64,000 nucleotides of DNA from Tenacibaculum sp. 190130A14a (GTDB taxonomy: Bacteria > Bacteroidota > Bacteroidia > Flavobacteriales > Flavobacteriaceae), in the NCBI RefSeq assembly GCF_964048965.1, contig NZ_OZ040189.1, positions 2,480,001 to 2,544,000 of the forward strand, written 5' to 3'. Numbering within the stretch: the first letter of the stretch is position 1; every line of letters starts with the position of its first letter. Positions 36,627-44,870 of this stretch are shown here, in pieces. The position numbers and the translations under genes were made by a program. The notes under the pieces are model-generated. The model worked only from the letters and a program-made list of their open reading frames with translations, searched no databases and was not told the DNA's origin.

Positions 36627-37859
36627 AGCAAATCTGATAGACTTGGAAGGGTGAATTTTAGTTATGATATATGAAGGAACAATGAGCATTAAAAAACACA
36701 AAATCAGTGTTCCTATATTTAACAACAAGATCATCCAAATATTCAATTCTACAGGCATTGTAGATACATAATAGGTTTCTGGATTTAGTTGTATTATTTT
36801 AAAGTATTTCTGTATAAAAATTATGAGCATTCCTATAAGGTTACCCCACAATAGTCCTTTCAATATTAAATAAGAAGCATTGTATAAAAACACTTTTCTT
36901 ATACTCCAATTATTACTTCCTAAAGCCTTTAAAACTCCTACCATTTGAACTCGTTCTAAAATCAACACAAGCAAAGCGGTAATCATATTTATTCCAGCAA
37001 TTAATATCATAATAGCAATAATAAACCACACATTATTATCAATAAGTTCAAACCATTCAAAAATTAAAGGATAATTGTCTACAATAGTAATACTATTCAA
37101 TGTAGCACCCGTATTACTATACACTTCATCTCCTTTTTCCTTTAAGGAATCAAAATCATCTAGTAAGACTTCAAACCCTCCTATTTGGTCATCATTCCAA
37201 CGGTTAATTCTTTGAACTTCTCTAATATCTCCAATAATAATGGATTTATCAAATTGCTCAAAACCGGTATCATAAATCCCTACAATAACTGGTTTACGTG
37301 TTTTAAATTTTGACTTGCTATTTTCTGCATAAAATAGTGCCTGAATGGTATCGTTCACTTTTAAATGTAAGCGATTGGCAATGGTTTTAGATACCAGTAT
37401 TTCTTTATTTCTCTGTTGTTCAAAATCAGGTAATCTTCCTTCTTTTAAATATTCTCTAAAAAAAGAAAAATCATAATCTGTAGAAACTCCTTTTAAAACG
37501 ATTCCTTCAAAATCTGTTTGGGTTCTTATAATTCCAGCAACATTGGCAAAAACCTGAACATTTTTTATCCCATCTATATTTTTAAACTCTGGATAAAATT
37601 CTTGAGTTTTACTAATAGGAACTGTAGATAAGTCAGAGTTGTTATTGTCATAATTTAATATTTGAATATGACCTTTAAATCCTGACATTTTATCACGAAT
37701 TTTCTTCTGAAAACCCGAACCAATAGATACTGCTACCAACATAATAGCAATTCCTAAAGCAATGGCTGTGATAGCAATTTTTATTATTGGAGATGATATA
37801 CTATTTTTATATTCTTTGCCTGCAATAATACGCTTGGCGATAAATAACTCGTAATTCAA
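36624..37859 (-). CDS. FtsX/LolE-type ABC transporter permease
   Basis: 411-aa inner-membrane protein with one N-terminal transmembrane helix (IIKIAITAIALGIAIMLVA), a large periplasmic domain, and three C-terminal helices (VWFIIAIMILIAGINMITAL and later). The topology and the start, FIAKRIIAGKEYKNSISSP, match LolC/LolE-like lipoprotein-releasing permeases. Its ATPase (LolD) is not next to it, so the partner is elsewhere. The CBS-like gene starts 20 bases after its end. Confidence 0.85.
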   Translation of the reverse strand: MNYELFIAKRIIAGKEYKNSISSPIIKIAITAIALGIAIMLVAVSIGSGFQKKIRDKMSGFKGHIQILNYDNNNSDLSTVPISKTQEFYPEFKNIDGIKNVQVFANVAGIIRTQTDFEGIVLKGVSTDYDFSFFREYLKEGRLPDFEQQRNKEILVSKTIANRLHLKVNDTIQALFYAENSKSKFKTRKPVIVGIYDTGFEQFDKSIIIGDIREVQRINRWNDDQIGGFEVLLDDFDSLKEKGDEVYSNTGATLNSITIVDNYPLIFEWFELIDNNVWFIIAIMILIAGINMITALLVLILERVQMVGVLKALGSNNWSIRKVFLYNASYLILKGLLWGNLIGMLIIFIQKYFKIIQLNPETYYVSTMPVELNIWMILLLNIGTLILCFLMLIVPSYIITKIHPSKSIRFA

Positions 37860-37918
37860 AAGTTATAATTTTATAGAATACCAAAAGTATTAATTATAGA
37901 TTAAACATTTACTAATAA

Positions 37919-38518
37919 ATGATTAAAGCTTCAATTAAACACAAAGAACTTGTTACTGATATCTTATACAGTGCATTTGTTGGTATTACGATTCCTAATT
38001 CTATTAATTTTGTAGTCAAACAAGATAAACATAGAAATAAACGGTTGCGTTTTTTAATGGAATATCTATTTTTAAAAGCTCTAGATTTTGGTGAAGTATA
38101 CATTTCTAATAACCAAAACGCTTGTATTTTATTACATTACCCTCATAAAGAAAAAACCACTCTTAAAACAATTGGTAGAGATTGTAAACTCGCTTTTAAA
38201 ACAATTGGCCTAATTCGTGTATACAAAGTATTAAAACGAGAATATCAACTGAAAAAACATCATGTAAAAGAAGCACATATTCATCCTTTAATTATGGGAG
38301 TGAAAAAAGATTATCAAGGGAAAGGAAGTGGAGTTCGATTAATTTATGAAGTTTTGAATGAACATAGCACTAATAAATTACCTTGTATACTAGAAACTAC
38401 CACAAAATCTAATTTAAAACTCTATAAGAAGTTTGGTTTTTATATTTTTAACGAGACAACCGATTTAGGGTATCCATTATATTTTTTAAGAAAAGATTTT
38501 ACCAATGAAATTATTTAA
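37919..38518 (+). CDS. GNAT family N-acetyltransferase
   Basis: 199-aa protein; the acetyl-CoA binding turn is in GVKKDYQGKGSGVRLIYEVL (Q/R-x-x-G-x-G/A) and is followed by a strand and the KSNLKLYKKFGFYIFNET helix-strand end typical of GNAT. Substrate unknown. Overlaps the NamZ gene by 14 bases, so both are probably translated together. Confidence 0.85.
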   Translation: MIKASIKHKELVTDILYSAFVGITIPNSINFVVKQDKHRNKRLRFLMEYLFLKALDFGEVYISNNQNACILLHYPHKEKTTLKTIGRDCKLAFKTIGLIRVYKVLKREYQLKKHHVKEAHIHPLIMGVKKDYQGKGSGVRLIYEVLNEHSTNKLPCILETTTKSNLKLYKKFGFYIFNETTDLGYPLYFLRKDFTNEII

Positions 38519-39743
38519 AATAGCCTTTTTACTTTTTTGTTTTCAATTAGCCGCATGTGCACAATCGCAAAAATCAACTATTAAAAAGGTTGAAAAACAG
38601 TCTTCAGTACTTAAAGTAGGAGCAGATAGAACTAATCTATATTTAAATACATTAAAGGGTAAAAATATTGCTATTGTAGCCAATCAAACTTCAATAATTA
38701 ATGTATTACAACGTGCAGAGGTGAGTCCGAATGTAATGGGATCTAAGCTGGTAGCACACCATCTAGTGGATTACTTGCACAATTATGGAAATATCAATGT
38801 AAAAAAAGTATTTGCTCCAGAGCATGGTTTTCGTGGTAAAGCAGATGCTGGTGAAGTCGTGGTAGATGGTATAGATACTAAAACTAAACTTCCAATTGTT
38901 TCTTTATACGGAAAAAACAAAAAACCTTCGCAAGAGCAATTAGCTGGAATTGATGTTGTGGTTTTTGACATTCAAGACGTAGGAGCCCGATTTTACACCT
39001 ATATTTCTACATTACACTATGTTATGGAAGCTTGTGCAGAGGCCAATATTCCTGTGATTGTTTTAGACAGACCTAACCCAAACGGACATTATATAGATGG
39101 TCCTGTTTTAAAAACTGCCCATAAAAGTTTTGTAGGAATGCACCCTGTTCCAGTAGTTTACGGAATGACCATTGGAGAATACGGACAAATGATTAATGGC
39201 GAGCAATGGTTAAAAGATAAAGCGCAATGTGATTTAACCATAATACCTATTGAAAATTATACACATGATTATCAATATAGCTTACCTATTAAACCTTCTC
39301 CTAACCTACCAAATGATGCTTCTATTAACTTGTATCCAAGCCTTTGTTTTTTTGAAGGAACTAATGTTTCCGCAGGTAGAGGAACTACTACACAGTTTCA
39401 AATTTATGGATCACCTTTCTTAAAAGGTTTTGAGTATAGCTTTACGCCAAAACCTAATGAAGGCGCTAAACATCCTAAGCATAAAAATGAAGTTTGTTAT
39501 GGTGAAAATTTAACTGAAACGGATGAATTAACGCATTTGAATTTAGGTTGGTTATTGAAGGCTTATGAACAAACATCAGCAAAAGAAAAATTCTTTAATG
39601 CTTTTTTTACCAAACTAGCAGGAACGAAAAAACTACAACAGCAAATTGAACAAGGATTGAGCGAACAAGAAATCAAAAATTCTTGGAAGTCAGATTTAGA
39701 AAATTTTAAAAAGACAAGAGCAAAATATTTGATTTATAAGTAG
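38505..39743 (+). CDS. NamZ-like exo-beta-N-acetylmuramidase lipoprotein (DUF1343)
   Basis: Lipoprotein of 412 aa (Cys19 in LAAC). Core of DUF1343: FAPEHGFRGKADAGE, VFDIQDVGARFYTYISTLHY, VIVLDRPNPNGHYIDGPV, VYGMTIGEYGQMING and SPNLPNDASINLYPSLCFFEGTN. DUF1343 was shown in Bacillus and Tannerella to be exo-beta-N-acetylmuramidase (NamZ), which frees MurNAc from peptidoglycan fragments. A MurNAc recycling role is the best guess. It overlaps a GNAT gene and ends before a TetR regulator with its own operator. Confidence 0.88.
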   Translation: MKLFKIAFLLFCFQLAACAQSQKSTIKKVEKQSSVLKVGADRTNLYLNTLKGKNIAIVANQTSIINVLQRAEVSPNVMGSKLVAHHLVDYLHNYGNINVKKVFAPEHGFRGKADAGEVVVDGIDTKTKLPIVSLYGKNKKPSQEQLAGIDVVVFDIQDVGARFYTYISTLHYVMEACAEANIPVIVLDRPNPNGHYIDGPVLKTAHKSFVGMHPVPVVYGMTIGEYGQMINGEQWLKDKAQCDLTIIPIENYTHDYQYSLPIKPSPNLPNDASINLYPSLCFFEGTNVSAGRGTTTQFQIYGSPFLKGFEYSFTPKPNEGAKHPKHKNEVCYGENLTETDELTHLNLGWLLKAYEQTSAKEKFFNAFFTKLAGTKKLQQQIEQGLSEQEIKNSWKSDLENFKKTRAKYLIYK

Positions 39744-39784
39744 ACTTTACTTCTTTTTTTATTCTAAATAAAAATCATTCTTTC

Positions 39785-39808
39785 TTTTTGGAATAATCAT
39801 TCCAAAAA
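39785..39808. promoter_or_regulatory. TetR operator palindrome
   Basis: Perfect 10-bp arms TTTTTGGAAT / ATTCCAAAAA around AATC. It ends three bases before the TATATTTG -7 box, in the spacer of the tetR promoter, so the regulator would block its own gene. A related palindrome with the same TGGAAT half lies before the SRPBCC gene. Confidence 0.75.
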
Positions 39809-39811
39809 TTC

Positions 39812-39819
39812 TATATTTG
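39812..39819 (+). promoter_or_regulatory. Promoter -7 element TATATTTG of the TetR gene
   Basis: Perfect TAnnTTTG four bases before the ATG, giving a very short or leaderless transcript. It lies just after the operator palindrome. Confidence 0.55.
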
Positions 39820-39823
39820 CCTC

Positions 39824-40375
39824 ATGAACAAAAAAGAATCCATACTTACTGCTGCTTTAGAACTACTTATTTCAAAAGGAGTTCATAATACACCTATGTC
39901 TGCTATAGCAAAGGCTGCTGGTACTGGTATGGGTACCATTTACAATTACTTTCCTAATAAAGATGTGCTGATTAATGAAATTTATATCCGCATCAAAGAA
40001 AAGGAAGAATCGTTATTTTTAGAAGTAGATACCCATGGACCAATTAAAACACAGTTTGAAAACTACATTACTGTATTGATCAACTTTTTTATTGAACACC
40101 CTTCTTACTTTAAGTTTTTAGAACAATTACAGGCCTCTCCTATCATTACAGAGGAAAATAAGCAAAAAGGAGGAACATCAGTAGCAATGGTAGCTACCTT
40201 ATTAAAAAGTGGACAACAAAGTCGTATTATTAAAAACATTCCAATAGACGAACTACTAATGTTTATTGGTGGTGCGGTTTCTTCGTATTTAAGATGGTAT
40301 CATCTTAAATCAACAAATAAACAAGGGGCTTTTACAAACCAAATTCAAATGGTTTGGGACGCTATTAAAGAGTAA
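39824..40375 (+). CDS. TetR/AcrR family transcriptional regulator
   Basis: 183-aa repressor. N-terminal HTH: ILTAALELLISKGVHNTPMS, IAKAAGTGMGTIYNYFPNK with the TetR 'GTIYNYF' recognition helix. The helical ligand domain follows (QFENYITVLINFFIEHP, then a last helix ending in QMVWDAI). Two matching palindromes, one in its promoter and one before the downstream SRPBCC gene, mark both as its targets. Ligand unknown. Confidence 0.93.
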   Translation: MNKKESILTAALELLISKGVHNTPMSAIAKAAGTGMGTIYNYFPNKDVLINEIYIRIKEKEESLFLEVDTHGPIKTQFENYITVLINFFIEHPSYFKFLEQLQASPIITEENKQKGGTSVAMVATLLKSGQQSRIIKNIPIDELLMFIGGAVSSYLRWYHLKSTNKQGAFTNQIQMVWDAIKE

Positions 40376-40393
40376 TTTTTTTTAACCACAATA

Positions 40394-40413
40394 TGGAATG
40401 AACATTCATTCCA
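40394..40413. promoter_or_regulatory. Second TetR operator before the SRPBCC gene
   Basis: Perfect 8-bp arms TGGAATGA / TCATTCCA around ACAT. It shares the TGGAAT and ATTCCA halves with the palindrome at 39785; spacing differs, though TGGAAT-N4-ATTCA within it repeats the first arrangement. It ends 15 bases before the ATG at 40429. Confidence 0.7.
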
Positions 40414-40428
40414 AAAAAATATATACAT

Positions 40429-40908
40429 ATGATTGATTTAAAATTTAAGCGAGAAATTAACAAACCTATTGACGAAGTATGGAGCTTTGTAATTGATGAT
40501 TTTTACTCAGGTCATAAATGGGCCTATGGAACAACACATTGTAGAAAAAGAACTCTAAACGAGGATTTTGATCGAGTGTGTCAAACAGAAAGCGGAAGAT
40601 TAATGGATAAAATTACCAAAATTGATAATACCAACTATATACTTGAGTTTTCAGTAAAAGGTCTACCCTTTTTTGTAAAGTCGGTAACTAGTACTTGGCA
40701 ATTAACAAAGATCTCAGAAACCAAAACAATAATAAGTTTGGGACCTTGCATACATGTAATGCCCGTTATAGGAACGCTTTTACAAATTCCTATGAAAGCT
40801 CAACTAAAGAAAATATACCCAGGAATACTTGATGATCTTGTTACTTATGTAGAAACAGGTAAACCTTCCGCAAGGAAACAAAAAGAACTTGATGCTTTAC
40901 AGCAATAG
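40429..40908 (+). CDS. SRPBCC-type small ligand-binding protein
   Basis: 159-aa cytosolic protein of the START/SRPBCC (polyketide cyclase-like) fold: opens FKREINKPIDEVWSFVIDDF with the family's PxxxVW turn, has mixed beta strands (DKITKIDNTNYILEFSVKG) and ends in a long helix (IPMKAQLKKIYPGILDDLV). Binds a small hydrophobic molecule. A palindrome that matches the tetR operator lies directly upstream, so it is under that repressor's control. Confidence 0.8.
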   Translation: MIDLKFKREINKPIDEVWSFVIDDFYSGHKWAYGTTHCRKRTLNEDFDRVCQTESGRLMDKITKIDNTNYILEFSVKGLPFFVKSVTSTWQLTKISETKTIISLGPCIHVMPVIGTLLQIPMKAQLKKIYPGILDDLVTYVETGKPSARKQKELDALQQ

Positions 40909-40933
40909 TTCTTCAAATAATACAATCTTTTAG

Positions 40934-40976
40934 CTATCAGAGAATGACTTTATTTGCCAATCTTATTCTCTGATAG
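40934..40976. terminator. Weak hairpin between convergent genes
   Basis: 12-bp stem CTATCAGAGAAT / ATTCTCTGATAG with a 19-base loop and no T-run. May stop both convergent transcripts. Confidence 0.4.
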
Positions 40977-40992
40977 TCCTAAGAAATCAATA

Positions 40993-41382
40993 CTATTTCT
41001 TTAATTCTCGTTCTAACTTAACCAAAAAGATTAGTTCAGATTTATTTCTATTATTCACTTCTGAAGTAACAATACACGCTGTTTCCCAAAGTATACTTTT
41101 AATTTCGTCAGAAAACAGACTTTCATTGTTGTTCTTAAACTCAATAAAATTCTGAAAACACAATTCTGTAGAGTTCTCTTCTTTTTTAAATTGAAGATAC
41201 ATCCTTTTAATATGTTCAATTTCTGAATCGCTAAAGATTTTTGGAGCTTTCCATATTGTATCAAACAACTCCAACAGTTTTTCTTCTTCTTCTTCTCTAA
41301 CAGCGCCATCAACGGCTATTACTACATATACAAATTGAGCAATACTACTTAAAAAGTTTAAAGAATGTCTTAGAACTAACAT
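40993..41382 (-). CDS. TerB-like protein (129 aa)
   Basis: Helical cytosolic protein. FVYVVIAVDGAVREEEEEKL matches the TerB (tellurite-resistance) fold motif, in which a DG turn is followed by Glu residues that bind a metal. The rest is charged helices. Its function in this family is not known. It is divergent from the universal stress operon. Confidence 0.6.
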   Translation of the reverse strand: MLVLRHSLNFLSSIAQFVYVVIAVDGAVREEEEEKLLELFDTIWKAPKIFSDSEIEHIKRMYLQFKKEENSTELCFQNFIEFKNNNESLFSDEIKSILWETACIVTSEVNNRNKSELIFLVKLERELKK

Positions 41383-41437
41383 AACGAAATAATTTTAGCT
41401 TCCACTAACAAAGTTACCATAAAACTCTCTTTTAGCA

Positions 41438-41453
41438 CATGACAAAAATCATG
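41438..41453. promoter_or_regulatory. CRP/FNR-type palindrome CATGA-N6-TCATG
   Basis: Perfect 5-bp arms in the TGA-N6-TCA layout of CRP/FNR regulators. A TAACTTTA -7-like box at 41475-41482 puts the inferred transcription start near 41486, so the palindrome is centred at about -41, the class II activator position. It precedes the universal stress operon. Confidence 0.5.
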
Positions 41454-41503
41454 AAAATCAAGAAGTTATCTATCTAACTTTAAACTAGTTAAAATCATTA
41501 CTT

Positions 41504-42352
41504 ATGAAGACGATTTTATTACCTACCGATTTTTCAGAAAATTCTTGGAATGCTATTGAATATGCATTGAAACTATTTAAGAATCAAGAATGTACTTTTT
41601 ATATCTTAAATACCTATATCCCTAGTATATACCATATGAATTATATGCCTTCAAGTGTTGCGTATACAGGTGTAACAGATGCATTAAAAGAGTCTTCCCT
41701 TAAAAACTTAGCATACATTGCACGTAAAATATCTGAAGAGTTTTCAAATGAAAAGCACCATGTTGAAACTGTCAGCTCTTTAAACATGTTAGTATCAGAA
41801 ATTCGGAGCCTTATAAGAGAAAAATCGATCGATATTATTGTCATGGGAACCCAAGGGGCTACAGGTGCTATTGAAAAAATACTAGGAACCAATACCATGA
41901 CCGTAATTAATGATATTGAATGTCCTACAATTGCTGTTCCTGAAGGTTTTAAGTTTGACAAAATTGAAAAAATACTATTCCCTACAGATTTTCAATTGTT
42001 TTACCTACCCTATCATGTCGATCCAATTGTTAATATAGCACAATTGCACGAAGCTCATATCGATATTTTACATGTTTTAGCAAAGGATTTTAAAGAGCTT
42101 GACGACGTACAAGATAAAAACAGACTTCGACTTAAGTCCTTTTTAAAAGGAACCAACAACACCTTTTTATATACAGAATATGAAGAGATTCCGAAAGCTG
42201 TTGATACTTTCTTGATGAAAAACCCAACCGATTTAATTGTAATGATGAACAATAAAAATTCATTCTTTGACAATGTTTTTTTCAAACCTATTATCAATAA
42301 AATTGGTTTTCATTTAAAGGTACCCTTCCTCGTAATTCCAAGTAAAAAGTAA
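41504..42352 (+). CDS. Universal stress protein, tandem UspA domains
   Basis: 282-aa cytosolic protein with two UspA folds. The first has MKTILLPTDFSENSWNAIEY and the ATP-binding motif G-x2-G-x9-G-T in MGTQGATGAIEKILGTNT; the second opens at about residue 155 (KIEKILFPTDFQLF). The second lacks a clear nucleotide-binding motif. Members often respond to low oxygen or energy stress. First of a four-gene operon behind an FNR-like site; next gene is four bases away. Confidence 0.9.
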   Translation: MKTILLPTDFSENSWNAIEYALKLFKNQECTFYILNTYIPSIYHMNYMPSSVAYTGVTDALKESSLKNLAYIARKISEEFSNEKHHVETVSSLNMLVSEIRSLIREKSIDIIVMGTQGATGAIEKILGTNTMTVINDIECPTIAVPEGFKFDKIEKILFPTDFQLFYLPYHVDPIVNIAQLHEAHIDILHVLAKDFKELDDVQDKNRLRLKSFLKGTNNTFLYTEYEEIPKAVDTFLMKNPTDLIVMMNNKNSFFDNVFFKPIINKIGFHLKVPFLVIPSKK

Positions 42353-42356
42353 GGTC

Positions 42357-43211
42357 ATGAAAAAAAAGATTTTAATAGCAACCGATTTTTCTAAAACCTC
42401 GCTCAATGCCATCATGTATGCTTTAGAACTGTATAAGACTGATCGATGTGATTTTTATGTACTCAACGTTTTTAAAACGACTTATAATCTCATTGAAGAT
42501 ATCATTCCGCCAAAACCTGGGGAAAAGGGGTATGATATACCTTATCAAAAGTCTACAGATGGTTTAGAGCGTATTTCTAAGTTAATTCTGTTTAAAGAAG
42601 ATGATAACCCATATCACAACTTTGAATATATCTCTTTAAACAAGCCTTTGCTCAAAGGGGTACAAGAAATAGTTGAACAAAAGGATATAGAACTGGTCAT
42701 TATGGGTACCAAGGGAGTTACCGATAGTCAGAGTAGTGTTTTTGGAAGTAATGCAGTAGAAATAATGGAAAAGGTACGTAACTGTCCTGTATTAGTTGTA
42801 CCAATTGATGCCAAGCAAGAACTTCCAAAAGAAATTGTATTCCCTACAGATTATAAAATTCAATATAAAAGAAAAGAGCTAGCACATTTAATAGACATTG
42901 TACGAAAGTGTAATGCCTCTTTAAAAGTATTACACGCTACCGAAGAAGATACACTTGATAGCAACCAGGAAGAACACAAAAAAATGTTGGAAAAGTACTT
43001 TGAAAGTATCCATCATTCTTTTCATACGCTCTCCTCTATTTCAGTAGCTACTGCAGTAAAATGTTTTGTAGAAAGTAGAGACAGTGACATGATCGCATTT
43101 ATTAATAAAAAGCATTTGTTTTTTGGAAGTGTTTTTTCGCAACCACTGGTAAAAAAAATAGGGTATAAACTAAAAGTACCTGTGTTAGTATTACATGATT
43201 TAAAAAATTAA
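42357..43211 (+). CDS. Universal stress protein, tandem UspA domains
   Basis: 284-aa paralogue of the previous gene: KILIATDFSKTSLNAIMYAL, then the ATP-type motif G-x2-G-x9-G-S in MGTKGVTDSQSSVFGSN, NCPVLVVPIDA, and a second half from about residue 160 (EIVFPTDYKIQYKRKEL). A tandem duplication of the gene probably gave the pair. Four bases after the first, so co-transcribed. Confidence 0.9.
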   Translation: MKKKILIATDFSKTSLNAIMYALELYKTDRCDFYVLNVFKTTYNLIEDIIPPKPGEKGYDIPYQKSTDGLERISKLILFKEDDNPYHNFEYISLNKPLLKGVQEIVEQKDIELVIMGTKGVTDSQSSVFGSNAVEIMEKVRNCPVLVVPIDAKQELPKEIVFPTDYKIQYKRKELAHLIDIVRKCNASLKVLHATEEDTLDSNQEEHKKMLEKYFESIHHSFHTLSSISVATAVKCFVESRDSDMIAFINKKHLFFGSVFSQPLVKKIGYKLKVPVLVLHDLKN

Positions 43212-43223
43212 AACTCAAAAAAA

Positions 43224-43637
43224 ATGAAAAATATAGGCATTTGGTTAGACAAGGAAAAGGCATTCATTGTAACCATAGAGAACAACAACGAACATATGGA
43301 AAAAGTACTTTCTAATATCGAAAATTTTAAAATACATGGTGGTTCTGGAACACGATTTAAGGGTGGTCCGCAAGATGTAGTACAAGATAGTAGGTATTTA
43401 GAAAGAGAAAAAAATCAGACTAAAAATTACTTTAAAGAATTAGCTTCAAAAGTACAAGATGCCAATGCATTAGCCATTTTTGGACCTGCTGAGACTTATG
43501 AAAAATTTAAAAAAGAACTGGAAGTATCGTATAAAAACCTTGATGAAAAAGTAAAAACTGTTCGTAACGTAGATAGCATGACGAACAATCAAGTAAAAGC
43601 ATTGATACGTGACTTTTTTGAAAACGAAGTAAACTAA
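43224..43637 (+). CDS. eRF1/Dom34-like small protein (baeRF-type)
   Basis: 137-aa protein. It opens KNIGIWLDKEKAFIVTIENN, the strand pattern of the bacterial eRF1/Dom34-like families, and has a loop and helix FKGGPQDVVQDSRYLEREKN, with GGPQ at the place of the GGQ-type loop. The second part ANALAIFGPAETYEKFKKEL has the G-P turn of eRF1 domain 3. It may act on ribosomes during stress; such families have been proposed to work with ribosome stalling or hibernation. The family call is from pattern, with moderate confidence. Third gene of the operon. Confidence 0.6.
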   Translation: MKNIGIWLDKEKAFIVTIENNNEHMEKVLSNIENFKIHGGSGTRFKGGPQDVVQDSRYLEREKNQTKNYFKELASKVQDANALAIFGPAETYEKFKKELEVSYKNLDEKVKTVRNVDSMTNNQVKALIRDFFENEVN

Positions 43638-43650
43638 TACCTTAAACGTT

Positions 43651-44295
43651 ATGAAAAGTAGGTTATACATCGCGGTTATTTTAATTGTGAGTTTGTTTTA
43701 CAATTGCTCTACAACGCATATGATTGATCAATGGAAGAATCCTGAGATTGACAGTTTACATATTTCTAAAATTCTTATTGTTGGACTTTCTCCAAACATA
43801 GAAGCTCGAACATCTTTTGAACAGCGATTAAAACAAGAATTCCAAGCTAGAGATATAGAAGCCGTAAGTAGTTTAGAAATTTTTGATCCAAGTTTTAGAG
43901 TTGAACAAAAATCAAAAGAAGAAATTAAGGTTATTGAAAACATCTTAACCTCCAATTATTTTGATGCTGTGCTATTGAGTAAAGTAAAAGGGATCGAAGA
44001 CAAAGTCATAGAAAATCATACTTACCGCAACAGAGAACATTTAGACATTAAGTTTAAAGACGATTATTACATGCATCAAGAAATTATAGGTAACCCAAGT
44101 TATTATGAAAAATATAAAGTATACCATGCTGAATCTTCTTTGTATTGTATTTGCCCAACGAAAGATCGAGAATTGATGTGGAAAGGATCTATTGATATCA
44201 TCGATCCAACCTCAGCAGAAGAAACCATTGATGATTACATTAGTTTATTAATCTTAGCTCTTGAAGAACAAAAATTACTCAATAAAAAAAGGTAG
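43651..44295 (+). CDS. Hypothetical lipoprotein (214 aa)
   Basis: Leader MKSRLYIAVILIVSLFYNC with Cys19 is a lipobox. The mature protein, mixed alpha/beta (KILIVGLSPNIEARTSFEQR, then LKQEFQARDIEAVSSLEIF), resembles lipoproteins with a DUF4136-like or TolB-N-like sheet, but I do not recognise the family with certainty. Fourth and last gene of the stress operon, 13 bases after the third; it ends at a terminator. Confidence 0.75.
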   Translation: MKSRLYIAVILIVSLFYNCSTTHMIDQWKNPEIDSLHISKILIVGLSPNIEARTSFEQRLKQEFQARDIEAVSSLEIFDPSFRVEQKSKEEIKVIENILTSNYFDAVLLSKVKGIEDKVIENHTYRNREHLDIKFKDDYYMHQEIIGNPSYYEKYKVYHAESSLYCICPTKDRELMWKGSIDIIDPTSAEETIDDYISLLILALEEQKLLNKKR

Positions 44296-44312
44296 CCATA
44301 GGCTACCTTTTT
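44286..44312 (+). terminator. Terminator of the stress operon
   Basis: Stem AAAAAGGTAGCC / GGCTACCTTTTT (12 bp) with loop ATA, right at the stop codon. Confidence 0.85.
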
Positions 44313-44373
44313 CGTACATATAGATCTATTCTATTCTCCCCCCCAGAAGAATAATTTTCTATAAATTCATTTT

Positions 44374-44772
44374 TTAAATCGCTTTAGCTCCTGCTTCGGC
44401 AACCGTATGGTCATTTTCTACTGTACTTCCACTTACGCCTACTGCTCCAATAACATTTCCTTGTACATCTTTTACTGGTACTCCTCCAGGAAATGTAATC
44501 AATCCATTATTAGAGTGTTCAATATTATACAAAGCACCTCCTGGTTGTGATAATTCACCAATTACTCCTGTATTCATGTCAAAATAACGTGCAGTTTTTG
44601 CTTTTTTAATTGAAATATCTAATGATCCTAACCATGCTCCGTCCATACGTGCAAAAGCAACTAAATTGGCACCTGCATCTACTACGGCAATATTCATTTT
44701 TGTATCAATTGCAACCGATTTTTCTTTAGCTGCAACAATAATTTTCTCTGCTTGTTCTAATGTAATATTCAT
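44374..44772 (-). CDS. GlcG/HbpS family protein
   Basis: The start is set at 44772 ([18 protein letters not shown], 132 aa); the longer reading from 44829 runs through a TACATTTG -7 box at 44802-44809 and is rejected. The fold is GlcG/Hbp[20 protein letters not shown], then [15 protein letters not shown] [13 protein letters not shown], and [20 protein letters not shown]. HbpS binds haem and senses redox; GlcG homologues have varied roles. No partner system is adjacent except an AraC-type regulator fragment. Confidence 0.85.
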   Translation of the reverse strand: MNITLEQAEKIIVAAKEKSVAIDTKMNIAVVDAGANLVAFARMDGAWLGSLDISIKKAKTARYFDMNTGVIGELSQPGGALYNIEHSNNGLITFPGGVPVKDVQGNVIGAVGVSGSTVENDHTVAEAGAKAI

Positions 44773-44801
44773 AATTCTTTTATTTACTTCAAATGATGAT
44801 G

Positions 44802-44809
44802 CAAATGTA
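44802..44809 (-). promoter_or_regulatory. Promoter -7 element TACATTTG
   Basis: Perfect TAnnTTTG on the minus strand, 30 bases before the ATG of the GlcG/HbpS gene. Confidence 0.45.
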
Positions 44810-44870
44810 CAATAGACAACAAGCCTCATGATTAGCCGAAAAGTTCAATTAGTTATGAAAAAAGGTCAAA

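Noticed and set aside
44773..44829. Longer N-terminus for the GlcG/HbpS protein
   Set aside because: A TACATTTG box lies inside it and the family starts at MNITLEQ.
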